Numbered from the stretch's first letter, positions 49,070 to 56,477 are shown. The stretch is 64,000 nt of DNA from a virus (IMGVR_UViG_3300047472_000231:1-64000), one strand, 5' to 3'. A program made the numbers and translations. The notes: a model not told the origin generated them from the letters alone.

Positions 49070-49966
49070 ATGCCTGAGCTCTGGATGCCGGGCGCGACCC
49101 GGCTCGATATAGGCGACCACGCCGCAACCGACGGCGGCCCCGCGAAAGCGATCGCGCACATCACGTGGGACAAGAACGCGACCGCCGCGAAGCCGATCGA
49201 CCTGGTGCCCTACGAGAACCTGCGCGCCTACTTCTCCGAGGGCGGCAAGACCGTCGCCCCGCACATTCTCTGGGACCCGTTCGGCGGCAGGTTCACGCAG
49301 TTCGTGCCCGCCAACTCCCGCTCGAAGAGCCTGGTCGACCTGGCCGGCGGAACCCGGACCAACCGGGCGGGCTCCGTCGTCATCCAGATCGAGGCGCTCT
49401 TCTTCCCCTACTGCCGCGTCGGGAAGGCCGTGTACCCGAGGCTCGCGGACACCCCGTGCAAGGGCTGGGACGAGCTGCACGCCTGGGTGAAGAGCTGGGG
49501 CGTGCCGGACGCGTGGCCCAACGGCAGGCCGGAGAACTGCACGCGCGACGAGCACACGTGGGAGACCAAGGCGGGCTACTACCCGCACAAGGGCACCCCC
49601 GAGAACACGCACGACGACCCGCTGACCTGGCCCGCGTTCCCGACCGTTGCGCCGCCCGTAACGCCTCCCGCCGCCAAGCCCAAGGTCTCGCTGGCGCACG
49701 TCATCTACGCCGCCCGCCACGACCCGGCCGCAGCGCAGGGCCACACCACCTACCGGGCCGAAGTCCTCCTCGTCGAGAAGGCGCTGCACGCCGAGGGCCT
49801 CCTGGCGACGCAGTACGTCGACGGCAGTTTCGGCACGAGGACCATCTCGGCCTACGCCGCCCTCCAGCGCCGCTACGGCTACTCCGGAGCTGCCGCCGAC
49901 GGCATCCCCGGCAAGGCCTCCCTGTCGAAGCTCGGCAACGCCCACGGCTTCATCGTCACCGACTGA
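49070..49966 (+). CDS. Endolysin: amidase-like with peptidoglycan-binding domain
   Basis: 298 aa from ATG 49070. The N-terminal domain has AIAHITWDKNA, HILWDPFGGRFTQFVPANS and NRAGSVVIQIEA, the layout of PGRP/amidase-2 enzymes that cut the bond between N-acetylmuramic acid and the stem peptide; a further His (DEHTWETKAGYYPHKG) is placed like the zinc ligand. A Pro/Ala-rich linker leads to a C-terminal peptidoglycan-binding region (YVDGSFGTRTISAYAALQRR). Followed by the holin. Confidence 0.85.
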   Translation: MPELWMPGATRLDIGDHAATDGGPAKAIAHITWDKNATAAKPIDLVPYENLRAYFSEGGKTVAPHILWDPFGGRFTQFVPANSRSKSLVDLAGGTRTNRAGSVVIQIEALFFPYCRVGKAVYPRLADTPCKGWDELHAWVKSWGVPDAWPNGRPENCTRDEHTWETKAGYYPHKGTPENTHDDPLTWPAFPTVAPPVTPPAAKPKVSLAHVIYAARHDPAAAQGHTTYRAEVLLVEKALHAEGLLATQYVDGSFGTRTISAYAALQRRYGYSGAAADGIPGKASLSKLGNAHGFIVTD

Positions 49967-49986
49967 CCCAACCCCGAAGGAACGCC

Positions 49987-50316
49987 ATGACCGTCAACCT
50001 CGACTCGGCCTACTGGCTGGGCCTCGTCATATCCGTCGTCCTGCCCGTCCTCGTCGGCCTCGTCACCACCCGCGTCACCTCGCCTGGCGTCAAGTCGGTG
50101 CTCCTGCTCGCGCTCAGCACTGCGAACGGCTTCCTGGTCGAGCTCGCTGGTCCGCATGACGCCGGGTACAGCGTGCAGACCGCGGCGGTGCTCTCCCTCG
50201 TCTCCTTCGCGGTCGGCGTGCTCTCGCACTTCGGCCTGCTCAAGCCGACCGGGATCAGCGGCAAGGCGCAGGACAGCCTCGTCACCGCCCGCCCGCGCAC
50301 CACTCAGGGCGTCTGA
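49987..50316 (+). CDS. Holin
   Basis: 109 aa, ATG behind GAAGGAACGCC. Three hydrophobic segments (about 8-28, 37-55, 68-86) and a basic, hydrophilic C-terminus (KAQDSLVTARPRTTQ). Short multi-span protein directly after the endolysin gene, as expected for a holin that triggers lysis. Confidence 0.8.
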   Translation: MTVNLDSAYWLGLVISVVLPVLVGLVTTRVTSPGVKSVLLLALSTANGFLVELAGPHDAGYSVQTAAVLSLVSFAVGVLSHFGLLKPTGISGKAQDSLVTARPRTTQGV

Positions 50317-50331
50317 ACGTAGGAGCTCCAC

Positions 50332-50679
50332 GTGGCCGACGAGCCGACACTCGGCGAGGTCGCCAGACGCCTCGAGGCCATCCATGCCGACCTCAAAGAG
50401 GATCTCCGGGAGTACGGGGCCCGGCTCGACAAGAAGGTCAGCGTCGAGCGGTACGAGCTCGAGCGGCGTGCCGCCGACGAAGTGCACCGGCAAGTGATCG
50501 AGCGGGTCGCAGCCATCGAAGCGGGCCGCCTCCAAGAGCAGCGAGAAGCCGAAGCGGACCGGCGGAAACGGCAGGACGAGCGGCGCTCCGACAGGAGGCT
50601 CGTGTTCTCCTGCCTCGCAGCGCCGGTCCTCCTCCTGCTACTGCAGGCGTATTTGGCGGCGAGAGGAGCAGGTTCGTGA
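50332..50679 (+). CDS. Holin-associated membrane protein
   Basis: 115 aa, GTG behind TAGGAGCTCCAC. Long charged coiled coil (ARRLEAIHADLKEDLREYGA; AADEVHRQVIERVAAIEA) followed by one membrane helix at the C-terminus (LVFSCLAAPVLLLLLQAYL). A cytoplasmic coiled coil anchored by a tail helix suggests an antiholin or second holin. Overlaps the next gene by 4 bases. Confidence 0.7.
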   Translation: MADEPTLGEVARRLEAIHADLKEDLREYGARLDKKVSVERYELERRAADEVHRQVIERVAAIEAGRLQEQREAEADRRKRQDERRSDRRLVFSCLAAPVLLLLLQAYLAARGAGS

Positions 50680-51281
50680 AGGGCCACCGGAGTCGAGAAC
50701 AGATACAGCACCGCCGGGACATCACCTACGGCGTACTCGTCCTGGCCGGGGTCGTCCTGTTCACGCTGCTCGTTCTCTGGCTGCAGGAACTCAACCACAA
50801 CCTGCGGACCGCCAACGACGCCCGCGACGCGTTGGCGCGGCAGGTGCAGCAGCTGGGGCACAAGCCGGTGGGCGGACCGCCAGGCAGCCGAGGCGAGCCG
50901 GGCAAGAGCATCGTCGGCCCCCAGGGACCGAAAGGCGACACCGGCGAGCCCGGACCCGTCGGCCCGATCGGACCCTCCGGCGCGCCAGGAAAGAACGGCA
51001 TCAACGGCAGCAACGGCGTCGGAACGCCCGGAATCGCAGGCGCCAACGGAGCCGCCGGCCAGCAAGGAGCCCGCGGCGAAACCGGAGCCACCGGACCGCA
51101 AGGCCCACAAGGCGACACCGGGCCGGCAGGACCGCAAGGCGACAAGGGCGAGAAGGGCGATCCCGGGCCGGCATGCCCCGACGGCTACAGTCTCCAGACG
51201 CCCGCCTACGACCCGGACGCCCTCGTCTGCCGCAAGGACGGCGCACCGCAGCCCTCAGAGAAGAAGGGCCTACTCGGCTAG
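50676..51281 (+). CDS. Membrane-anchored collagen-like protein
   Basis: 201 aa, GTG overlapping the preceding stop. One membrane helix (about 18-38, TYGVLVLAGVVLFTLLVLWL), a coiled coil (about 42-64), then about 35 Gly-X-Y triplets (about 70-170: GEPGKS, GPQGPKGDTGEPGP, GATGPQGPQGDTGP) and a C-terminal CPDGY with one more Cys. Gly-X-Y stalks in phages commonly form triple-helical fibre parts. Here the membrane anchor in the lysis module suggests a cell-envelope protein, perhaps a spanin-like or surface factor. Confidence 0.8.
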   Translation: MKGHRSREQIQHRRDITYGVLVLAGVVLFTLLVLWLQELNHNLRTANDARDALARQVQQLGHKPVGGPPGSRGEPGKSIVGPQGPKGDTGEPGPVGPIGPSGAPGKNGINGSNGVGTPGIAGANGAAGQQGARGETGATGPQGPQGDTGPAGPQGDKGEKGDPGPACPDGYSLQTPAYDPDALVCRKDGAPQPSEKKGLLG

Positions 51282-51289
51282 GAGCCGCC

Positions 51290-51379
51290 ATGGACGAAGA
51301 CCCTCCGCCGTTCTGGCTGTCGCCGCGGCCGTTCCTCGAACCCGACCTGCCGCCCCCGCCCGACGACGAGACCGAGTGA
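51290..51379 (+). CDS. 29-aa acidic peptide
   Basis: MDEDPPPFWLSPRPFLEPDL..., ATG behind GGAGCCGCC and followed by a terminator. Pro- and acid-rich; function unknown. Confidence 0.45.
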   Translation: MDEDPPPFWLSPRPFLEPDLPPPPDDETE

Positions 51380-51382
51380 CGA

Positions 51383-51410
51383 CGCCCCTGCAGCTTCGGC
51401 TGTGGGGGCG
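51383..51410 (+). terminator. Terminator of the lysis module
   Basis: CGCCCCTGCAGC and GCTGTGGGGGCG form a 12-bp stem around TTCG, followed by CTTCTCCTTG. Confidence 0.7.
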
Positions 51411-51437
51411 CTTCTCCTTGCCCGGTCGCAGCGGGAC

Positions 51438-51468
51438 TAGCGCATAACGTTCCCTTATGCGCTAGAAT
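51438..51468 (+). promoter_or_regulatory. Operator dyad overlapping a promoter for a leaderless mRNA
   Basis: TAGCGCATAA (51438-51447) and TTATGCGCTA (51455-51464) form a perfect 10-bp inverted repeat. A -10 hexamer TAGAAT (51463-51468) overlaps its right end and the start codon is at 51475, so transcription would begin at about the ATG itself. Confidence 0.6.
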
Positions 51469-51474
51469 TTGACT

Positions 51475-51906
51475 ATGCCTCAGCCCCTTGGAGACGCCGC
51501 CAAGCAGGCGTCAGATGTAGCTCCGGTCGAGTTCCTGTACGGCATCGAGGCCGAACACGGATCCGGACCCGACTGGGTACCGACGCGCGTCGTGAAGTTC
51601 CGCGTTACCAAGAAGACCGCACGTCGCATCTACTACCTCCCGCGAGAGTGGCGAGACGAGCAGCGCTTCGTGGACAGGCTCACGCTGGAGCGAGATGGCC
51701 AGGTCACCCGGAAGTCCGGCGGATGGTGGGAGTCCGACCTCACGGTGTACCTCGACCCGCCCGTCATTGAGCAGACGCAGAGCCCCGACCTGATTGAGCT
51801 GAAGGCGGCCATGGCCGCAGCGCATCCCGACCGAGGCGGAACTGATGAGGCGTTCATCGCTGCGCGCCAACGGTACGACCGCGCGCGAACGGCGTTGAGC
51901 GCGTGA
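51475..51906 (+). CDS. Protein with C-terminal J-domain-like helix
   Basis: 143 aa from ATG 51475, probably leaderless. The front half is a beta-rich domain (RVVKFRVTKKTARRIYYLPR; WWESDLTVYLDP). The last 35 residues, LIELKAAMAAAHPDRGGTDE then AFIAARQRYDRAR, contain the HPD tripeptide and flanking helices of a J-domain (helices II-III); helix I is short or missing. Could recruit host DnaK. The next gene starts 4 bases before its end. Confidence 0.7.
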   Translation: MPQPLGDAAKQASDVAPVEFLYGIEAEHGSGPDWVPTRVVKFRVTKKTARRIYYLPREWRDEQRFVDRLTLERDGQVTRKSGGWWESDLTVYLDPPVIEQTQSPDLIELKAAMAAAHPDRGGTDEAFIAARQRYDRARTALSA

Positions 51907-52178
51907 CCGAGCCCTACGACCCGCTGCCAGATCTCATCGACCGCGCCGAGAAGCGCCCCGACGGCATAGGGCAACTCAAGGACCTCGCCCGACTCGCTCT
52001 CCACTGGCACCGGGCTGAACTCGGCTGGGCGACCGACGGTGTCACGAAGGACCCAGAGACCGGAGAGCTGATGTACACGCTGTCCACTGGCTGCGCCTGC
52101 GGGTCTGGAGAGTTCCCCTGCCGCGCACGACGCCAGATCACGGCCATCTTCGGCGTGGAAGAGAAGGAACGCCGGTGA
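51903..52178 (+). CDS. Hypothetical protein
   Basis: 91 aa, GTG overlapping the previous stop. Helical N-terminus, then a loop with CACGSGEFPCR (Cys/Gly-rich) and a basic end. Unknown. Ends in a 4-base overlap with the recombinase gene. Confidence 0.6.
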   Translation: MTEPYDPLPDLIDRAEKRPDGIGQLKDLARLALHWHRAELGWATDGVTKDPETGELMYTLSTGCACGSGEFPCRARRQITAIFGVEEKERR

Positions 52179-53317
52179 CCGCCCACCTCCCCACCCAGTC
52201 GGCCGGGCAGTCGATCGCGCTGCCCGGCTCGGACCTGTTCGAAGAAGTCCGCCGCAAGCTCGTCGACGACCTCGGCATGGTGCAGGTCGACCGGCGCGGC
52301 CAAGAGCGCATCTACCGGCCCCGCGCCGAACTCGTCGCCGAAGCCGTCACCCCCGAGACGTTCGTCATGGTCATGGACTGGCTGTCCTCCACCCGGCGCG
52401 GCAGCCTCCAGACCAAACGCAACTACGTCGACGACATCCGCCGCGTCTGGGGCGGCTACGCGCAAGAACTGGGCCACGAGCGGTTCTTCCTCGGCTGCTT
52501 CACTGCCGACCACATCCGCGCCTGGCGCCTCCGCATGGAAGGCCGCGGGAACCCGCCGACGACGATCGCCCGCTACCTCAACGCGCTCTCCTCGCTCCAC
52601 ACCTACGCCGCCGAAAAGATCGACCTCCCCAAGAACCCCGTCACCCAAGACGACCGACCCAAAGTCGACAAGGGCAACACCTCCCGCAGCACCCCCGTAC
52701 TGGAGGTCGAGGAGATCCAAGCCGTCGCCAACGCCGCAGAGAACGAGTTCGACGCCCTCGTCGTCCTCCTCCTCTACACCCTCGCCGGACGCGTCACCGA
52801 AATGGTCGCCGCCGACGTCGACAAGAGGATCGAACGCGGACGCCGCTCCTACCTCGACGTCACCCGCAAAGAACACAAGGAACGCATCCTCCCGCTCCCC
52901 GTCACCGTCGCCGAACTCCTCGACGCCCACACGGTCGGCCGCACCGAAGGCCCGCTCCTCCTCGACGCCGACGGCCGCCGGCTCGACCGGCACGACGTCG
53001 CCCGACTCCTCACCCGCCTCGGCCGCAAAGCCCGCGTCCTCACCTGCCCGGCCGTCGACAAGCCGGGGCACGCCTTCACCCGGTGCAAAATCTGCCGGAA
53101 GCTCACCCCCCACGTCCTCCGCGCCAGCCGAATCACCCACATGCTCGACGCCGGCGAACCCCTCGCCGAAGTCCAAGCCTTCGCCGACCACGACAACCCC
53201 GCCACCACCGTCGGCTACTGGAACCGCCGCAAGAAGGGCGAGCGGAACGCCGCCCACGTCGACGCAGCCGAAGCCCTGTTCGCCGGGATCACCGACCGCT
53301 TTCGCCCGATCGCCTGA
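52175..53317 (+). CDS. Tyrosine recombinase with Cys/His insertion
   Basis: 380 aa, GTG overlapping the previous stop. The core-binding domain (about 55-155) precedes a catalytic domain with Arg206 (AGRVTEM), a Lys at 232 or 235, His313 and Arg316 (TPHVLRASR), His339 (DHDNP) and Tyr348 (VGYWN). Between the Lys and HxxR lies C291, H299, C304, C307, a probable zinc site unusual for integrases. The full catalytic set suggests activity. It is a second recombinase beside the integrase at 56709; it may resolve multimers or act on another site. Confidence 0.85.
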   Translation: MTAHLPTQSAGQSIALPGSDLFEEVRRKLVDDLGMVQVDRRGQERIYRPRAELVAEAVTPETFVMVMDWLSSTRRGSLQTKRNYVDDIRRVWGGYAQELGHERFFLGCFTADHIRAWRLRMEGRGNPPTTIARYLNALSSLHTYAAEKIDLPKNPVTQDDRPKVDKGNTSRSTPVLEVEEIQAVANAAENEFDALVVLLLYTLAGRVTEMVAADVDKRIERGRRSYLDVTRKEHKERILPLPVTVAELLDAHTVGRTEGPLLLDADGRRLDRHDVARLLTRLGRKARVLTCPAVDKPGHAFTRCKICRKLTPHVLRASRITHMLDAGEPLAEVQAFADHDNPATTVGYWNRRKKGERNAAHVDAAEALFAGITDRFRPIA

Positions 53318-53325
53318 ACAAGCGA

Positions 53326-53357
53326 ACGCCCCCGCAGTCGTCGGGCTGCGGGGGCGT
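53326..53357 (+). terminator. Strong hairpin terminator
   Basis: ACGCCCCCGCAG and CTGCGGGGGCGT form a perfect 12-bp stem after the recombinase gene. Confidence 0.75.
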
Positions 53358-53535
53358 GCATTGTTTGGTGCGGCCCGCCGGGCGGGTTTTCCCGCGCCCG
53401 TGTCGCTGCGAACGACCGCGGGCCGCCCGGACACGCTAAGCGGAATGTGGCCGTCCTGCCAGAGACCGGCGTCACATTTGCCTCGCGCTCGCCTCGCACC
53501 CCCATCAGGCGGGCGCTCGTGCGTCGGCCCTCGAC

Positions 53536-53565
53536 TTGCCCCATAATTCGAACGCGCGCTCTAAT
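53536..53565 (+). promoter_or_regulatory. Promoter with half SOS box
   Basis: TTGCCC (53536) and TCTAAT (53560-53565) with 18-base spacer. The spacer holds TCGAAC (53548-53553), one half of the actinobacterial LexA box; the other half is degenerate. The start codon at 53572 would make the mRNA leaderless. Confidence 0.45.
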
Positions 53566-53571
53566 CGACCC

Positions 53572-53796
53572 ATGGGCCACTACAAGGTGCCGCACCTCAC
53601 CGAAACCCAGGAGCGGATCCTCCGCTGCATCCGCCAGGCCATCGCCGACCGCGGCGAGGCGCCGACCGTGCAGGAGATCGGGGATCGGGTCGGCATGCGC
53701 AGCCGCGCCTCCGTGCACTACCAGCTGGGGGAACTGGAGACGAAGGGCGCGATCCGCCGCGAGCGCGGCCGACGCCGCGGGATCCGGCTGGCGTGA
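53572..53796 (+). CDS. LexA DNA-binding-domain-only protein
   Basis: 74 aa from ATG 53572. Nearly the whole protein is a LexA N-terminal winged HTH: TETQERILRCIRQAIADRGE, then PTVQEIGDRVGM, SVHYQLGELETKGAIRR and a basic end RGRRRGIRLA. The self-cleaving protease half is absent, so it cannot respond to RecA in the normal way; it could occupy SOS boxes or a phage operator as a competitor. Overlaps the next gene by one base. Confidence 0.8.
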   Translation: MGHYKVPHLTETQERILRCIRQAIADRGEAPTVQEIGDRVGMRSRASVHYQLGELETKGAIRRERGRRRGIRLA

Positions 53797-54008
53797 TGGA
53801 CGACCAGCGCTATCACCTCACCCTGTCGACCGGCGGCCGGCCCGTCATGCACGGGTGGTGGGGCAAGCGGGCGACGGCTGACGACAAGTTCCGCCGCTGG
53901 ATCGGCGAGCACGGGACCGTCGACGGCGCCCGGGTCGTCCTCGTCGACGAGCAGGAGCAGCTGGTCCTCGCGTCCTGGCCCGACGAGGCGGACGGCCTGC
54001 CAGACTGA
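53796..54008 (+). CDS. Hypothetical 70-aa protein
   Basis: ATG in a TGATG overlap with the LexA-like gene, so the two are co-translated. Beta-alpha-beta type sequence (YHLTLSTGGRPVMHGWWGKR; ARVVLVDEQEQLVLASW). Unknown function. Confidence 0.6.
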   Translation: MDDQRYHLTLSTGGRPVMHGWWGKRATADDKFRRWIGEHGTVDGARVVLVDEQEQLVLASWPDEADGLPD

Positions 54009-54011
54009 TAC

Positions 54012-54044
54012 CGCCCCCGTCGCAATCCCCCGTCGGCGGGGGCG
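54012..54044 (+). terminator. Hairpin terminator
   Basis: CGCCCCCG and CGGGGGCG form an 8-bp stem after the 70-aa gene. Confidence 0.55.
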
Positions 54045-54113
54045 CCTCGTTGTCAGTGGCCGCCCCTAGAGTGGACGTCAACATAACGACTAGCCAGTCG
54101 GGTTGTTGCTGAT

Positions 54114-54147
54114 GCCCCGCCCCGGCGTGATGCACCGGGCGCGGGGC
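54114..54147 (-). terminator. Hairpin terminator for leftward genes
   Basis: GCCCCGC and GCGGGGC outer stem with CCGG inner pairs, 11 bases beyond the leftward gene ending at 54158. Confidence 0.55.
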
Positions 54148-54157
54148 TCGCTGCTAT

Positions 54158-54358
54158 CTAGGCCGCTGTCTCGTACCGCACGAGCGTCTTGAGTCCGAGC
54201 TCGACGTCCATCCGCCGCAGCCCGGACTCCGCCGCGAACGCGCCGACCGCCTCGTGTACGGCGCGCGCCGTGTCCAGGGTCAGCTCGCCACGCTGGATCT
54301 CAGCCCAGGAGGTGCGGGCCAGCGCGATCAGATCTTCAGGAAATTCGATAGATGCCAC
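54158..54358 (-). CDS. Small helical protein
   Basis: 66 aa (MASIEFPEDLIALARTSWAE...). Helical throughout, with TLDTARAVHEAVGAFAAES. Could be an antitoxin- or regulator-sized protein; pairs with the 63-aa gene upstream in the same direction. No family recognised. Confidence 0.6.
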   Translation of the reverse strand: MASIEFPEDLIALARTSWAEIQRGELTLDTARAVHEAVGAFAAESGLRRMDVELGLKTLVRYETAA

Positions 54359-54367
54359 CGGGAGATC

Positions 54368-54559
54368 CTAGGCGGCGGTGGTCACGTCCCCGCGCTCGAC
54401 CTGCCGCAGCTCGGCCAGCAGCAGCTGATACTCGGCCCGCCGCTCGGCATTGAGCGGCAGCGTGGGGTGTGTGCCCGGCCCCGTCCAGAGCGCACGGATC
54501 CGCGCGTTCAGCTCCGCAGCCGAGCGCGGAGAGCCGTCAGGCGGGGGAGTGGGGGGCAT
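54368..54559 (-). CDS. Small helical protein
   Basis: 63 aa (MPPTPPPDGSPRSAAELNAR...). Pro-rich start then two helices (RRAEYQLLLAELRQVE). Same orientation as, and 9 bases upstream of, the 66-aa gene; unknown function. Confidence 0.55.
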   Translation of the reverse strand: MPPTPPPDGSPRSAAELNARIRALWTGPGTHPTLPLNAERRAEYQLLLAELRQVERGDVTTAA

Positions 54560-54591
54560 GGATCAAGCCTAGCGGCGCCCACTGTCAGCGG

Positions 54592-54873
54592 TCAGCCCTC
54601 TGCAGGCGGCTCGACGATGAACGTCCCCTTGCTGGCCACGGTCTGCGCCAGCCCGCGATCCCGCAGCTCCTGAATGACCCGCCGGGCTGTCCCGTAGGCG
54701 ATCCGGTACTGGTCGGCGAGCTCCCGCTCTCCGGGAAGCCGCGCGCCCGGCTGTAGCTGCCCGGCCTCGATGCGGGCCTGGATGTTGTCGGCGACTTGCA
54801 CGTACACGTACACGGGCGAGTTCGGATCCACCACCGACGCTTGATCATCCATGCCGTCAACGTAGGACGCCAT
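54592..54873 (-). CDS. GntR-family transcription regulator (DNA-binding domain only)
   Basis: 93 aa from ATG 54873 (GGGGG upstream; an internal ATG at 54852 lacks a ribosome site). Winged HTH typical of GntR: YVQVADNIQARIEAGQLQPG, RLPGERELADQYRIAYGTAR, RRVIQELRDRGLAQTVASKG. There is no effector domain. Short GntR proteins (KorSA/TraR-like) are known repressors of transfer genes in Streptomyces elements, which fits the TraB gene at 12816; that link is an inference. Confidence 0.8.
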   Translation of the reverse strand: MASYVDGMDDQASVVDPNSPVYVYVQVADNIQARIEAGQLQPGARLPGERELADQYRIAYGTARRVIQELRDRGLAQTVASKGTFIVEPPAEG

Positions 54874-55017
54874 GCACCCCCATGCGTCGACAGGAGGCCG
54901 CATGGTGCTGCATGTGGCGGTATGGAGCAGTGTGTAGCGGTAGCCTGCAATTGCAAGAGCCCCCGAGGCGCAGGCAGCGCACCCCAGGGGCAGTGCCGAC
55001 GAACTGGAGCCGTCGAC

Positions 55018-55254
55018 GTGGACGAGCGTAGAGAACCCCCACCCCCGCCCGTAACCCGGCCGCCGGTCATAACCTCGGTCGCCGGAAACCTCTCCCCTCT
55101 TCAGCAGGCCTACAGTCGCTACGTCACCCACACCACGAACTGCGACGTCTGCCGGGACCTCGACCGCGGGCGGTGCAAGGAGTCCGAGCGGCTGTGGAAC
55201 GCCTACCGGGCGCAGGGGGATGAGGCGTACCAGCGGCTGTCCGAAGAGGCGTGA
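55018..55254 (+). CDS. Hypothetical CxxC protein
   Basis: 78 aa from GTG 55018 behind CTGGAGCC. Disordered Pro-rich start, then YSRYVTHTTNCDVCRDLDRG with RCKESERLW, a small Cys-binding motif frequently seen in Streptomyces phage proteins. Function unknown. Confidence 0.6.
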   Translation: MDERREPPPPPVTRPPVITSVAGNLSPLQQAYSRYVTHTTNCDVCRDLDRGRCKESERLWNAYRAQGDEAYQRLSEEA

Positions 55255-55458
55255 CGGGATCTTGCCCGACAGGCACTAAACGGGCGCTGGCGTTGCCGCC
55301 AAGGTAAGCGCTGGCCACGGCTTGACCTGCGGTTACGGAAACGTGCGGGATACACAAGATGCGCGCAGATATATGCAACCTTCACACTTCCCTTACGACC
55401 TGCCGTGCTGTTGACTCGGACTCAAGTCGCAACGGAACAACTCCTTCCGGGCGTCCCC
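55255..55458. other. Intergenic region with hairpin and AT-rich patch
   Basis: About 200 bases between the convergent 55018 (+) and 55459 (-) genes. GCCCG/CGGGC (55264-55284) may end the rightward transcript. An AT-richer patch around 55350-55390 is present; no gene is evident. Confidence 0.4.
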
Positions 55459-55710
55459 CTAGCCGTGGAAGAGGTCAGTGACGTGCACCCGCAGGGCGTG
55501 AGCAATGAGCAGCAGATCCGAATACTGCGGGTCCCGCACCGCGTTCTCGTAGCGCTGGATCGACCGCCGCTCCAAGCCGGCGAGGTGGGCGAGCTGCTCC
55601 TGCGATAACTCCGCCTGCCGTCGCAGATCGGCGATGCGGTGGCCGAGGGCTCTTCGGCGGTCGAGGACCCAGTCGGGTCGGGGATTGCGGCGGGCTGGCA
55701 CCCGGGACAC
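55459..55710 (-). CDS. XRE-family HTH regulator
   Basis: 83 aa. Classic Cro/CI-type HTH in residues 22-78: LGHRIADLRRQAELSQEQLA, LAGLERRSIQRYENAVRDPQ, LLLIAHALRVHVTDLF. The basic N-terminus is unusual. Single-domain regulator, divergent from the SOS-box unit. Target unknown. Confidence 0.8.
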   Translation of the reverse strand: MSRVPARRNPRPDWVLDRRRALGHRIADLRRQAELSQEQLAHLAGLERRSIQRYENAVRDPQYSDLLLIAHALRVHVTDLFHG

Positions 55711-55730
55711 GCTTCGGCGTCAACGATCTT

Positions 55731-55937
55731 GTGTCAGTACCCAAATGGTCGCCACTTGAGAAAGATGGGAATCCGTGCGACGGACCGTCAGCCTCCCCGC
55801 GTAGAGCAGATGCGGGAGCCGCTCCATGGGGGCGGCACCTCGACGACACAGCGTGCAAGCCCTGCGACGCTCTGGCATATGCCGCAGGGCTCCAGGTAGT
55901 GTCTTGGAATCGAACGCCCGTTCGCTCGATCGGGTGA
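55731..55937 (+). CDS. Possible small HxxxxxCxxC protein
   Basis: 68 aa from GTG 55731. The motif APWGRHLDDTACKPCDALAY matches the RH....C..C..A pattern common in small Streptomyces phage proteins, but codon use is less GC-biased and no ribosome site precedes it, so it is tentative. Its final codons overlap the SOS box at 55910. Confidence 0.4.
   Translation: MSVPKWSPLEKDGNPCDGPSASPRRADAGAAPWGRHLDDTACKPCDALAYAAGLQVVSWNRTPVRSIG
55910..55925. promoter_or_regulatory. SOS (LexA) box
   Basis: TCGAACGCCCGTTCGC: perfect CGAAC-N4-GTTCG core of the actinobacterial LexA-binding sequence, 108 bases upstream of the gene at 56033. Confidence 0.7.
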
Positions 55938-56032
55938 ACAACGCCCAACCCGCGCTTCCCGCTGGCCTCAGCGGGAACTAGCGCAAGACCCCCAGCACCC
56001 CCTACACACGCACCCTCTGCGGGAGACGCTCC

Positions 56033-56284
56033 ATGGACCGACAGCAGATCCTCGACCTCTACGAGTGGGAGCTAGGGGTCTGCTTCCGGCACCCCTCCAA
56101 AGGCGAGGTCCCGACGGCCCACGTCGAAACGATCCGCCCGCCGGCAGGAGGGCTGCAGGACGTTCGAGCTTGCAGCGAGTGCGTAGTCGACATGGAGGCG
56201 CACCGTCAGGCGACCGCCCTGCGCCACGGCGAGCCCTACTCCCCGGGACACCTGGCAGACTCGCAGGATGGACAACAGGCCTGA
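56033..56284 (+). CDS. Hypothetical protein downstream of the SOS box
   Basis: 83 aa, ATG behind GGGAGACGCTCC. CFRHP...CSECVVDMEAHRQ contains Cys/His groups of a zinc-knuckle kind, and YSPGHL near the end. Probably the gene governed by the SOS box. Function unknown. Confidence 0.6.
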   Translation: MDRQQILDLYEWELGVCFRHPSKGEVPTAHVETIRPPAGGLQDVRACSECVVDMEAHRQATALRHGEPYSPGHLADSQDGQQA

Positions 56285-56477
56285 CCGGAGGGCCGGTAGG
56301 GGTGGATTTCCGGGGAGCGTCTGGGGAGAATGGGCGGCGGGGGAGCGCTCGGGGGGCGCCAGGTTACTCGGTACCGTTCGACTGTGTTCCGCTAAGTTCT
56401 CCAGTGCTTCGCTGGTCAGCGGGGTGACGGAGACTCACCGAGCCAAAGCCCCAAGTCACGCTCCCCAGCGATGACAT

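Noticed and set aside
56375-56400. GTTCGACTGTGTTCC as a tRNA-derived attP core
   Set aside because: Only a weak resemblance to a T-loop and no matching tRNA 3' end can be recognised.
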